Of a DNA stretch of 64,000 nt, positions 31,996-40,122 are shown piece by piece. The DNA is from Bifidobacteriaceae bacterium (GTDB taxonomy: Bacteria > Actinomycetota > Actinomycetes > Actinomycetales > WQXJ01). Every line of letters starts with the position of its first letter. Positions within the stretch are counted from its first letter, which is position 1. The notes beneath the pieces are model-generated. The model worked only from the letters and a program-made list of their open reading frames with translations. It had not been told where the DNA came from and searched no databases. The position numbers and the translations under genes are program-made. The stretch is taken from positions 1-64,000 of the forward strand of contig JAISSX010000060.1 in NCBI GenBank assembly GCA_031272885.1, written 5' to 3'.

Positions 31996-33060
31996 CTACA
32001 AGTCCACCGGGGTGGCCGGTTTCGGCCCCCGGCGTTCCAGGCGGAAAGACCGCACCGAACCCAACCCCGCCAGGTCCGCCTTGGGCCGGCGCACCAGCCT
32101 CAGCTCGGGTTCTTCCTCCAGCAGCTCCCCGGTCGCGGCGTCCACCAGCACCTCCCGGGCACCGGCCAGCGTGGTCAGCCGTGACGCCAGGTTGACGCAG
32201 GGGCCGAACACGTCGCCGTAGCGGCCCAACACCCGGCCCCAGGTCAGCCCCACCCGGGCCGGCGGCCGGCCCGAATCCTTACCCACCGTCTCAACCAGAT
32301 CCAACGCGATCAAGGCGGCCCGGATGGGCTCGTCCGTGACGTACATGACGCCATCGCCCATTTCCTTGACCACCCGCCCACCGCCGGCCGTCACCAGGTC
32401 GCGGCTCTTCTCGCTGAACTCTTGCACCAGGCCGTCCAGTTCGCGGGCATCCAGGTTGGCGGAGAAGGCCGTGAAGCCAACCAGGTCGACAAATGCCACC
32501 GCGCGCATCAGGGGGAAGTGCTCCGAGGCGTCCGGTTCTCCCACCTCGGGGCCGACGTCGGCAATCTTGTGACCGATCTGCCGGATCAGCCGGGCCAGGT
32601 GCTTGCGCCAGGCATACATGATCTGATCAGCGAAAATGTCGGCCAAGTCGGCAATCTGGTCCAACACCACCATGCGGGCCGATTGGGTGTCAAGGTCGAA
32701 CCGGTTGGCGGCGTCATCGACCAACGACTCGAACTGCCACCAGACCAGGCGCTCCGCGGTGTGGGAGACGGCGCGCAGCAGCGAGGTCTCCGTCGCCCGG
32801 CCCAGCACCCCGTACAGCACTACCTCATGGGCGGCGGTAATGGCGTCGACGTCGGCGTCGCTGAAGGCGACCTCGCCCTTGGCTGGCAGCGGAAAGCCCA
32901 GGGCACGCCATAGGCCGATTACGTCCGCCTTGGCAATGGCGGTCTGCGCCACCACGTCATCAAGGGTGTAGAGCGCGGGCGCGCCGGCAATCCTGTCGGC
33001 CCGTTCGTCGGCAGTGGAGTAGGGGTCTTCGCGCTGAAGGGGCCCTCCGTCAGCAACCAC
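31996..33060 (-). CDS. class III adenylyl cyclase, Rv1264-like
   Basis: 354 residues. The N-terminal half (to about 170) resembles the autoinhibitory, pH-responsive domain described for Rv1264 (YTLDDVVAQTAIAKADVIGL, GFPLPAKGEVAFSDADV). The catalytic domain has both metal aspartates (AFVDLVGFTAFS, Asp192; GDGVMYV, Asp236), an adenine-selecting lysine (VVKEMGD, Lys232), and DVFGPCVNLASRL with the transition-state Asn. It should therefore be active as a homodimer and make cAMP from ATP. GTG 33060 is preceded at six bases by TAGAGT (leaderless). A short C-rich repeat and a palindromic element lie upstream. Confidence 0.88.
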   Translation of the reverse strand: MVADGGPLQREDPYSTADERADRIAGAPALYTLDDVVAQTAIAKADVIGLWRALGFPLPAKGEVAFSDADVDAITAAHEVVLYGVLGRATETSLLRAVSHTAERLVWWQFESLVDDAANRFDLDTQSARMVVLDQIADLADIFADQIMYAWRKHLARLIRQIGHKIADVGPEVGEPDASEHFPLMRAVAFVDLVGFTAFSANLDARELDGLVQEFSEKSRDLVTAGGGRVVKEMGDGVMYVTDEPIRAALIALDLVETVGKDSGRPPARVGLTWGRVLGRYGDVFGPCVNLASRLTTLAGAREVLVDAATGELLEEEPELRLVRRPKADLAGLGSVRSFRLERRGPKPATPVDL

Positions 33061-33072
33061 CCTTTCACTCTA
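33061..33072 (-). promoter_or_regulatory. -10 hexamer of a probable leaderless promoter (cyclase gene)
   Basis: TAGAGT (33072-33067) is six bases before GTG 33060. The intervening GAAAGG touches the start and is too close to be a normal ribosome site. Confidence 0.45.
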
Positions 33073-33127
33073 GGTGATCGGCGGCCCAAAGCGAACCACG
33101 CGGCCTCGTCAACGCGTAGAACCCGTC

Positions 33128-33188
33128 CCGCCCCCCTCCCCTCATCTGCCCCGCCCCCTCCCCTCATCTGCCCCGCCCCCCTCCCCTC
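33128..33188. repeat. 22-bp C-rich tandem repeat (2.5 copies)
   Basis: CCCCTCCCCTCATCTGCC-type units repeat with a 22-bp period (CATCTG at 33143 and 33165), and a third, partial unit runs into the palindromic element. They occupy the cyclase upstream region; no coding potential is seen. Confidence 0.65.
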
Positions 33189-33302
33189 GCGAAAGGTCAC
33201 TTTTCCTGCGCGAAAGGTCAGTTTGGGGCCATGTGAGCGGTCACATCGGGCCAGGATTCCACGGAATTGACCTTTCGTGAGGGAAAAGTGACCTTTCGCG
33301 AG
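33186..33302. repeat. 117-bp cruciform-forming palindromic element at the birA 3' end
   Basis: Perfect 21-bp arms at 33186-33206 and 33282-33302 begin CTCGCGAAAGG. Inside, CGAAAGGTCA (33211-33220) is inverted to TGACCTTTCG (about 33268-33277), and the tip is the 6-bp hairpin ATGTGA/TCACAT (33231-33246). The right arm and centre are translated as the last residues of birA. The termini (TCGCGA) resemble those of the elements at 37641 and 42321, although the core differs. Confidence 0.75.
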
Positions 33303-34104
33303 AAGGGCGGAGGTGGTGGATGTCCCCGGCCCGGACCACCTGACGGGCGCCGTCCGGCAGCGTCAGCTCGAGGGCGCCATCGGGCAACAGGGCGGTGGCC
33401 CGGCCCGTCACAGTCGCCCCACCGGGCAGGGTGACCGTGACACGCTGGCCCAGCGTGGTGGTGCGGGCGGCGATGGCGGCCAGCAGCCTGGACGGATCGG
33501 CCAGCCACGTCTGGTAGGCCTGGACATAGGCTCGCAGCAGGTCAAGCGCCAGGGTGGTACGGTCCCGCTGATCAGGCGGGACACCCAGACTGGCCAGGGA
33601 AACCGCCTCTTGGGTGGGCAGCTCGGCGCGGCTTTGGTGCACGTTGAGCCCGATGCCGCTCACCACCTCACCCGTGGGGGCCACCTGGGTCAGGATGCCG
33701 GCCAGTTTGCCGCCCGCCACCACCACGTCGTTGGGCCACTTCAGGCCGGCCTGCCAGTGCCCGATGCCGTCCACGGCCCGCACCGTAGCCAGGCCCGCCA
33801 CCAGCGGCAACAGTGTGAGGGGGGCGTCTGCGGGCGGGCGCACCAACAGGCTGACCAGCAGGGAACTGCGGGGCGGTGCCACCCAGGCGCGGGGGGCGCC
33901 ATCGGGCACCGTGGCATCTTGGCGGCCCCGACCGGCGGTCTGGTGCTCAGCGATCAGGGCCGTCAGGTGTGGCAGGGTGGCGGCTTCGGCCAGGAGCTGG
34001 GCGTTGGTCGAATCGACCTGCTCTGCAACCGTGACCTGGGCCAACAGCCCAGTGGCGACCAGTTCTTCCTGGAGACGGGCGGCGGCGATGACGGGCTGGC
34101 TCAC
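33241..34104 (-). CDS. birA: biotin-[acetyl-CoA-carboxylase] ligase, no HTH
   Basis: 287 residues, lacking the N-terminal DNA-binding domain, so a ligase only. It makes biotinyl-AMP and attaches biotin to carboxylase carrier domains. The biotin loop GRGR is at 58-61, followed by WVAPPRSSLLVSLLVRP and the catalytic LKWPNDVV. Between GRGR and the Trp lie 12 residues (QDATVPDGAPRA) where E. coli BirA has four, an apparent 24-nt insertion carrying a dispersed repeat. The native protein seems to end near HHLRP; the final 20 residues are read from the palindromic element. GTG 34104 overlaps the MFS stop (GTGA), so the genes are coupled. Confidence 0.88.
   Translation of the reverse strand: MSQPVIAAARLQEELVATGLLAQVTVAEQVDSTNAQLLAEAATLPHLTALIAEHQTAGRGRQDATVPDGAPRAWVAPPRSSLLVSLLVRPPADAPLTLLPLVAGLATVRAVDGIGHWQAGLKWPNDVVVAGGKLAGILTQVAPTGEVVSGIGLNVHQSRAELPTQEAVSLASLGVPPDQRDRTTLALDLLRAYVQAYQTWLADPSRLLAAIAARTTTLGQRVTVTLPGGATVTGRATALLPDGALELTLPDGARQVVRAGDIHHLRPSRERSLFPHERSIPWNPGPM
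33893..33910 (-). repeat. copy of a dispersed motif near GGTGCCCGATGGCGCC
   Basis: This is the copy inside birA. Further close copies are at 20091-20109, 24333-24350, 44203-44220, 47734-47751 (-), 22074-22090 (-), 17921-17937 (-), 15727-15740 (-), 33372-33387 (-) and 24046-24060 (-). They fall in protein linkers and in intergenic DNA. Confidence 0.5.
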
Positions 34105-35351
34105 TCGGCGAGCCTAGCCGTTGCGCCGTCGCCCGCCAGGTCCCGCCGGATCAAACCGGTCAAGACCAGGGCCAGGCCAAGCAGGCCGGCCACCCACAAG
34201 AAAACCACCCGCAGTTCGGTGTAGGCGCTGATCCAGCCCATTAGGGGCGGCGCGCCCTGACCCGCCAGGGCGGAGACCGAACTGACCACCGCCACCCGGC
34301 CGGGCCGGCGCAGTGGATCGCCGCCCACCGCGGCCACCCCTTCGGGGAAGGCCAGGGCCACGCCCAAACCCCACAGCACGGCCCCGATCTCCACCTCCGC
34401 CATCGACGAAGCCAGGCTGAAAACCACAATCCCGGCCAGTCCCACCAAGGCGGATATGGCGAGGGCAGCCGGCCGGCCGAACCGATCCGTCAGGTGGCCG
34501 CCGAAAAAGCGCATTAAGGAATAGGCCACCTGGAAAACGGCGTAGGTCAGGGCGCCAACGGCCTCGGTGGTGGCCATGCCGTCTACCACACCAAGGGTCA
34601 TCCAGTTGTTGGCGGCGGCCTCGGCCACGGTGAACAGGAAGACGAGGAAGGCGATGGTCCAGGTGCGGCGCTCCAGCCAGGCCCGCATGGCACCACGGGC
34701 GGTCTCCACCGCTGTTGGGCGGTCGCCGGCCTGGGTCCCCTGCGGCGAGCGGCCCGCCGGCCCGGCCGCCTTCGGTGGGATGGCACTGTGGCGGACCACC
34801 ACCAGGCGCACCACCCACACCACTACGGCCACCACGGCGTAGTTCCACACAGGGCCAACCCCCAGGCGCGAAACCATGGCGGCGATACCGGCCCCGGCCA
34901 GGCAGCCGAAACCGTAAATGCCGTGGAAACGCGGCAGCATGGAGTGTCCGGCGCGTAGCTCGATGGCGGCCGCCGTGGTGTTGATCGGCATGCCCACCAT
35001 GGAGGTGGCGGCGGCGTTGACGCCGGCACCGAAGGCCACCAGCGGCATCGACCGGATCAACAGGCCGCCAATGATCAGGCCGAACGCCACTGTGGTCAGG
35101 TGGGTGCCGGCCACGTGGAGGGGCCGTTCGCCAAAACGGACCACCAGTGCGCCGCCGAAAACGACAATGCCCAAGGCGCCCACCGCCACCAGCAGCAGGA
35201 TCCAGGACATGGCGGCGGACGAGATGCCCAGGGTGTCGCGCACCGACGGGAAGCGGGCCATCCAGGTGGAGGTGGCCAGGCCGGAACAGGCCATCAGGAT
35301 GCCCAAGGTGACGTTGGCCTGGCGTAGCGACACCGCAGCGTCAGTGGACAC
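34101..35351 (-). CDS. MFS transporter (paralogue of the gene at 36295)
   Basis: 416 residues with about twelve membrane segments in two groups joined by a hydrophilic loop near 200-235. Start-of-family features are STWMARFPSVRDTLGISSAA (first loop) and RFGERP (MFS motif A position), and HSMLPRFHGIYGFGCLAGA in the middle. It matches the FucP/inner-membrane YbjJ type of MFS, usually sugar or multidrug carriers; the substrate is unknown. GTG 35351 follows AGGAGG at seven bases. Its partner at 36295 shares FPS(V/I)RDTLGISSAA and HGxYGFGCLAGAG, so the two arose by duplication around the SDR gene. Confidence 0.88.
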   Translation of the reverse strand: MSTDAAVSLRQANVTLGILMACSGLATSTWMARFPSVRDTLGISSAAMSWILLLVAVGALGIVVFGGALVVRFGERPLHVAGTHLTTVAFGLIIGGLLIRSMPLVAFGAGVNAAATSMVGMPINTTAAAIELRAGHSMLPRFHGIYGFGCLAGAGIAAMVSRLGVGPVWNYAVVAVVVWVVRLVVVRHSAIPPKAAGPAGRSPQGTQAGDRPTAVETARGAMRAWLERRTWTIAFLVFLFTVAEAAANNWMTLGVVDGMATTEAVGALTYAVFQVAYSLMRFFGGHLTDRFGRPAALAISALVGLAGIVVFSLASSMAEVEIGAVLWGLGVALAFPEGVAAVGGDPLRRPGRVAVVSSVSALAGQGAPPLMGWISAYTELRVVFLWVAGLLGLALVLTGLIRRDLAGDGATARLAE

Positions 35352-35432
35352 GGCCGGCCTCCTTGCTGGGCCTGGGGAAAAGGCGGCGCGGGCGGGCGCC
35401 GGCTACCAGTATGAACCTCCAATCTGGCCCTT

Positions 35433-35444
35433 GTAAACGATTTC
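35433..35444. promoter_or_regulatory. candidate LacI-family operator upstream of the SDR gene
   Basis: GTAAACGATTTC resembles the candidate lacI operator GAAAACGTTATC (nine identical positions, same central CG) and lies 21 bp before the SDR ATG, in the divergent region with the MFS gene. Confidence 0.3.
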
Positions 35445-35465
35445 GAAGCGGTGCAGAATAGCAGC

Positions 35466-36227
35466 ATGACATCCCCGTTCTCCCTGGAAGGCCGCACCGC
35501 CCTGGTTACCGGCGGCAGCCGCGGCATCGGTAAAGCTCTTGCCTACGGCCTGGCCCAAGCCGGCGCCAAAGTCGCCATCGTGGCCCGTGACAGCGCCCGT
35601 CTTGAGGCCACCGCCGCCGAAGCCCGCCAGCAAGGCTACGACTTCGCCACCATCACGGCCGATCTAACCGACCGCAGCCAGATCGACGGCGTGGTAGCGG
35701 CCGCCATCGAGCAGCTGGGGCGGATCGACATCCTGGTCAACAACGCTGGCATCTGCTACCACCGGCCCTCGTTCGACGTGCCGGATGAGGAATGGGATGC
35801 CGTCATCGACACCAACCTGACGGCCGTCTTCAAGCTGTCGGTGGCGGTGGCCCGGCACCAGGCCGAAATCGGCGGCGGCTCCCAGGTCAACGTGGGCTCC
35901 ATGTCCGCCTACATCGTCAACCGGCCCCAGTGGCAGCCGGCCTACAACGCCTCAAAGGCCGCCCTGCACCACCTGACCAAGTCGCTGGCCGTGGAATGGG
36001 CGCCCCTGAACATCCGGGTCAACGCCGTGGCCCCCGGCTACGTCCGCACCGACATGACGCCCATCGACCGGCCTGAATTCAAACAACGCTGGGTCGATGA
36101 CGTGCCGCAACAGCGCCCGGCGCTGCCGGAAGAAATCGCACCGTCAGTGGTCTTCCTGGCCTCGGACGCCGCCAGCTTCATCACCGGTTCCATACTTGTG
36201 ATCGATGGCGGCTACACTGCCGTCTGA
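35466..36227 (+). CDS. short-chain dehydrogenase/reductase
   Basis: 253 residues of a classical SDR. Cofactor motif TGGSRGIGKALA starts near residue 14, NNAG is near 88, the catalytic Ser lies in NVGSMSAYI, and YNASK follows. PGYVRTDMT and DGGY end the fold. Classical SDRs of this type (gluconate 5-dehydrogenase or sorbose-reductase-like) use NAD(P)H on sugar or polyol carbonyls; the substrate is not decidable. ATG 35466 is used because a longer GTG start (35451) adds unconserved residues; a CAGAAT hexamer six bases upstream suggests leaderless initiation. It is flanked by two MFS paralogues, suggesting import and oxidation or reduction of one substrate class. Confidence 0.9.
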   Translation: MTSPFSLEGRTALVTGGSRGIGKALAYGLAQAGAKVAIVARDSARLEATAAEARQQGYDFATITADLTDRSQIDGVVAAAIEQLGRIDILVNNAGICYHRPSFDVPDEEWDAVIDTNLTAVFKLSVAVARHQAEIGGGSQVNVGSMSAYIVNRPQWQPAYNASKAALHHLTKSLAVEWAPLNIRVNAVAPGYVRTDMTPIDRPEFKQRWVDDVPQQRPALPEEIAPSVVFLASDAASFITGSILVIDGGYTAV

Positions 36228-36282
36228 CCACCCGATAGTCCGTCCGCATTCGTCTCCCACCTCAAGCCCCTAGCAACCGAAT

Positions 36283-36288
36283 AGGAGG
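36283..36288 (+). promoter_or_regulatory. Shine-Dalgarno that sets a TTG start
   Basis: AGGAGG lies six bases before TTG 36295, and no ATG or GTG is available in frame nearby. The TTG is therefore the likely start of the second MFS gene. Confidence 0.55.
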
Positions 36289-36294
36289 CGGGCC

Positions 36295-37587
36295 TTGCGC
36301 GCGCGCAAGCCGTCACGCACTGAGCAAGGGAGCTCAAACCCACGCCGAGGCGTTATCGCGCTATACGTGCTGTTCGGCATCTCCGGCATAGCCAACACCA
36401 CCTACGGGGCCCGTTTCCCGTCGATCCGCGACACCTTGGGCATCTCGTCCGCCGCCGTGGCCTGGATCATGGTGGTTTCGGCCGTGGGTGGTCTGACCAC
36501 CATTACCGCCGCCGGGCCGGCCGTGGCCCGCTACGGCGAAAGGATCTGCCACCGCATCGGCACCTACCTCCAGTTGGCGGCCTTCGCCATCATCGTGGCA
36601 GGGCTTCAAGTGCACTCGTTTGGCCTGGTCATGGCCGGAGCGGCGATCAACGGCATGGCCGTTTCGATGGTCTCCATCCCGCAGAACACGGACGCCGCCG
36701 GCGTGGAGCGCCGGGCCGGACACGCCATGTTGCCCAAGTTCCACGGCATGTATGGCTTCGGCTGCCTGGCCGGGGCCGGGTCTTCGGCCGTGGTGTCAAG
36801 CCTAGGGATAGATGCCCGCTGGCACCTGGGCATCGTGGCGGCCCTGACCTGCGCCACCCGGCTGGTGGCCATCAGGTTCTCGCCCATCTCGCAGAGCGTG
36901 GCCGGCTTGGCCAAGAGCCAAGCGGCCGCCAGTTCAACCCTGCCGCCCGGGGCTGCCCCCGTGCGCACCGGCACCATGCGGGCCTGGCTGGAGAAGCGCA
37001 CCCTGGCCATCGCCTTCCTGGTGATGTGTTTCCAGGCGGCCGAATCGGCCGGCAACAACTGGCTGACCCTGGGTGTGGTGGACGGCATCGGTGCCAGCGA
37101 GGCCGTCGCCGCCGCCGTCTTCGCCGCCTTCCAGTTGGCCTACGCCCTGGGCCGCTGGTTTGGCGCCCACATCATCGACAAATTCGGCCGCACCAAGGCC
37201 CTGGCGGGCTCGGCCGTGGTGGCACTGGTGGGGATGGGCTCCTTCTGCCTGGCTCCCGGGGTGGTAGTGATCGCCATCGGCGCCCTGCTGTGGGGGGCCG
37301 GTGTGGCGCTGTCCTACCCGGCCGCCATCGGCGCCGTTTCGGGTGACCCGCTGCGCGCCCCGGGTCGCGTGTCGGTTGTTTCCGCCATCGGTGGTGTGGC
37401 CGGCTGGGGCACCCCGCCCACCATCGGCTGGGCCAGTTCGTTCCTGGGCCTGCGGCCCGCTATCTCGACCCTGACGGTGCTGCTGGTGGTGGCCTTCGGC
37501 CTGACGCGCGCGGCGGCTCACCCACAGTTGCCCATGCGCGTCTACCACCAAAGCGCCGCGTTGTATCACCGCACCATCCACCGCTGA
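36295..37587 (+). CDS. MFS transporter (paralogue of the gene at 34101)
   Basis: 430 residues and about twelve membrane segments. Shared signatures with the gene at 34101 are ARFPSIRDTLGISSAA, KFHGMYGFGCLAGAG and a NNWLTLGVVDG stretch before the seventh segment. The basic N-terminus (RARKPSRTEQ) and a slightly longer C-terminus distinguish it. TTG start with AGGAGG six bases upstream. It follows the SDR gene by 67 bp on the same strand and is likely in one operon with it. The function is inferred as transport of a sugar-like compound related to that of its paralogue. Confidence 0.88.
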   Translation: MRARKPSRTEQGSSNPRRGVIALYVLFGISGIANTTYGARFPSIRDTLGISSAAVAWIMVVSAVGGLTTITAAGPAVARYGERICHRIGTYLQLAAFAIIVAGLQVHSFGLVMAGAAINGMAVSMVSIPQNTDAAGVERRAGHAMLPKFHGMYGFGCLAGAGSSAVVSSLGIDARWHLGIVAALTCATRLVAIRFSPISQSVAGLAKSQAAASSTLPPGAAPVRTGTMRAWLEKRTLAIAFLVMCFQAAESAGNNWLTLGVVDGIGASEAVAAAVFAAFQLAYALGRWFGAHIIDKFGRTKALAGSAVVALVGMGSFCLAPGVVVIAIGALLWGAGVALSYPAAIGAVSGDPLRAPGRVSVVSAIGGVAGWGTPPTIGWASSFLGLRPAISTLTVLLVVAFGLTRAAAHPQLPMRVYHQSAALYHRTIHR

Positions 37588-37640
37588 CCCCAGGCCACCC
37601 GCCCCCGTCCATCTCCCGCCACGCCCGCCCCACCCTCCTC

Positions 37641-37748
37641 CTCGCGAGAGTACGGTTGTGTAGGTCTGACCAAATCAGACAACGCCGTGACCTGCGAAAA
37701 CGCATTTTGCTCTGAGTGAAACGCCTACATAACCGTACTTTCGCGAGG
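37641..37748 (+). repeat. 108-bp palindromic element, copy 1
   Basis: 24-bp arms (37641-37664 and 37724-37747) start CTCGCGAGAGTACGG and close with CCTACATAACCGTAC. Two positions are not Watson-Crick, and both would be G-U in a + strand RNA. Inside is a 6-bp hairpin GTCTGA/TCAGAC and a second (GCGAAA/TTTTGC). The element lies between the ends of convergent genes (MFS and the ABC permease). The same element occurs at 42321. No protein is evident. Confidence 0.8.
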
Positions 37749-37753
37749 GAGGG

Positions 37754-40120
37754 CTATTCAGTGGCCAGGGCGTAGGCGCTGACCCGGCGGATGCGACGGG
37801 CCACCAACATGGCCACCGCGAAGGCGAACGGCACCAGTACCAGAGCCAGGACCGCCGAACCGGCCGCCCACGGCTGCATGTGGACACTGACAATGCCCAG
37901 CCAGCGGAAGATCCCGCCCATCATGGAACCGAAGGCCAGGTAGCCGGCCAGGGCCCCCGCCAGCACCGCCGCCGCGATCACCGGCATATAGGTGAAGGCG
38001 ATTTGCCGCATCAGTTGGCCGGAGGTGTAGCCCAGGGCCTTCTGGATGCCGAACGAGCGCCGGCGGCGCAGAATCGTGGCGCCCAGCACCAAGTACAGCA
38101 CCAACACCACCACCACGATGGCGATCACCAAGATGGCCGTGGCCACCACGCCAAACAGGTCGCCGTAGGCCCTCAACTGGGCCTGGGCCATGGTCCACAT
38201 TGGCAGGGTGGCCACCACCGCTTCACCGAGGTCCGCCGCCACGGCATCCAGGAAGGGCTCTGCCTGGTCGATGTCATCGAGGTAGACAAAGACCTCGTCG
38301 AACTGGTAGCTGGGCAGCACCCGCTTGATGCCGTCCGTGTTCAGGCCCACCAACATGCCGTATTCGTTCATCGACTGGATCAGGCCGGTCACCAAGTAGT
38401 CGGCCCCTTCACCGCCCAACGACAGCGTCACCGTGTCGCCAATCGTCTTGTCTAGTGTGCTGGCCAGCACCGGGGTCATGACCAGTTCGTTCTCGTGCCG
38501 GGCGTAGCGGCCCTCATAGAGCAGCCGGCCTTCCAGTTGCTCTTGGTCTTCGGTGGCGAATGCCCAGACCGGGTTGCCGTCAATCAGCATGGCCATGGAG
38601 CGGCTGTAGCCGAAGGCCTTGCGCACGCCGGGGCGGGTCTGGACATCGGCCAAGACGGCCTCGCCTTGGGCCGGCTTGACCTGCACCAACGCATCCGGCA
38701 TCTCGCCGGCGATGGTACGGACGAACTCCTCGTTGTTGACCGCTGTGTCGTAGTAGCAGGACAACGCGAACGACGGCATGAAGCTGACCACGGCCACAAT
38801 CAAGGCCACCATGATCATTTGGCCCTTGGCCTGCAGCGCCGTCTTGGCGCCCAGCAACCAGGTGGGTGAGCCGTGAGACCGGTCCAACGGCAGGTTGTTG
38901 CGCCGGAACGAGTGCACCGCGAGACCGGCCCGCAGCGCCGTCAGCGGCGTCAGGCGGCGCAGGCGGGCGGCGGCGGCCAAAGTCACCAACAGCACCGTGC
39001 CCACCACCGCGGCCAGGGTCACGGCGGAGGTGGTGATGTCGAAGCCGGCGGTCCAGATCATGCTGCTCTGGCCCTCCAGCGCCTTGCTGACCGCCGGCAG
39101 CGCGGCGTAGGTCAGGCCGATGCCGGCCCCCACCCCCACCAACGTCAGGCCGGCAAACTGGGCCACAATGCCCCAGGCGATCTGGCCGGAGGTGTAGCCC
39201 ACAGCCTTGAGCGCACCCAGGTTGGCCATCTGTTCTTCGATCGAGTTGCGGACCCGGAAGCGGATCACAATCAGCGCCACCACCAGGATCAGACCGGCGA
39301 ACACCACCATGATGGCGCTCAGGATGTCGACCATGAAGGTGCGGCCATAGCGGGCCGTGCTGTAGCGGTAGGTGCTGATGAAAGACGGCTCGCCGGCGGC
39401 CTGGGCTTCCGCCACGGCCGGGTTGTCGTAGACGAACAGCTTGCTGAAGTCCTGGGTGAATTGGTCACCCAGGTCGCGGTCGGTCAAACTGGCCAGGGCC
39501 AGCGTCACCTGGGTGGCGGGCAGCGCGGCTTCCAGTGCCGTAAAGGTGGCCTGGTTCAAGTAGGCCAGTTGGATGTTGTCCGCCGGGGAACTGAAATAGG
39601 CCTCGTTGGTGAAACCGGCTATCCGGTAGGTCAGCTTCTGGGTGCCAAACGTCATCGTGAAAGCGTCGCCGATGGCGAGGCCGCCACCCACCTTGTCCAT
39701 GTACGGCAGGTAGATGTCGCCATCGCCCAGTGGTTGGGCGCCATCCATGGGGATCAGGCGGTCCAGCGAGTGCGGCGTGTCTACGCTCATGATGATGAGC
39801 GTGGCCGGCACCTCGGCGCCGTTGTAAGGAATGGTCGCTTCAGAGGTCAAGGCCTCCAGGATCTCGACCTGGGTGACGTCCGGGTGGTCCGCCAGCCAGG
39901 TGGCCTGTTCTTCGGTCCACAGGTGGCGCGACTCGCTGACCGCGAAGTGGGGGGCGTTGGCCCGGTCGGCCTGGCGGTCGAAGGCCTTGCCGTAGTCCAG
40001 CAGCATCATCAGGCCCAGGTTCAGCACCAGGGCGGCCAGGGCGGCCACGCCCAGCAGGCCGGCGGCGGCACCCTTGGCGCCACGGATATTGGCCCAGGCC
40101 AGCATCAGTGTGCGGCGCAT
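37754..40120 (-). CDS. FtsX/MacB-type ABC transporter permease
   Basis: About 788 residues: an N-terminal membrane segment (10-35), a large extracytoplasmic domain, three segments with the first FtsX domain (about 265-395), a second anchor near 420-440, another extracytoplasmic domain, and a second FtsX domain at the end (about 660-780). Motifs include NLGALKAVGYTSGQIAWGI and IQKALGYTSGQLMRQIAF, the coupling helices, duplicated. It probably works with the adjacent ATPase to move a peptide or lipoprotein, or to transmit mechanical force. ATG 40120 follows the ATPase stop by two bases; GTGs at 40126 and 40129 are alternatives. Confidence 0.88.
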   Translation of the reverse strand: MRRTLMLAWANIRGAKGAAAGLLGVAALAALVLNLGLMMLLDYGKAFDRQADRANAPHFAVSESRHLWTEEQATWLADHPDVTQVEILEALTSEATIPYNGAEVPATLIIMSVDTPHSLDRLIPMDGAQPLGDGDIYLPYMDKVGGGLAIGDAFTMTFGTQKLTYRIAGFTNEAYFSSPADNIQLAYLNQATFTALEAALPATQVTLALASLTDRDLGDQFTQDFSKLFVYDNPAVAEAQAAGEPSFISTYRYSTARYGRTFMVDILSAIMVVFAGLILVVALIVIRFRVRNSIEEQMANLGALKAVGYTSGQIAWGIVAQFAGLTLVGVGAGIGLTYAALPAVSKALEGQSSMIWTAGFDITTSAVTLAAVVGTVLLVTLAAAARLRRLTPLTALRAGLAVHSFRRNNLPLDRSHGSPTWLLGAKTALQAKGQMIMVALIVAVVSFMPSFALSCYYDTAVNNEEFVRTIAGEMPDALVQVKPAQGEAVLADVQTRPGVRKAFGYSRSMAMLIDGNPVWAFATEDQEQLEGRLLYEGRYARHENELVMTPVLASTLDKTIGDTVTLSLGGEGADYLVTGLIQSMNEYGMLVGLNTDGIKRVLPSYQFDEVFVYLDDIDQAEPFLDAVAADLGEAVVATLPMWTMAQAQLRAYGDLFGVVATAILVIAIVVVVLVLYLVLGATILRRRRSFGIQKALGYTSGQLMRQIAFTYMPVIAAAVLAGALAGYLAFGSMMGGIFRWLGIVSVHMQPWAAGSAVLALVLVPFAFAVAMLVARRIRRVSAYALATE

Positions 40121-40122
40121 CG

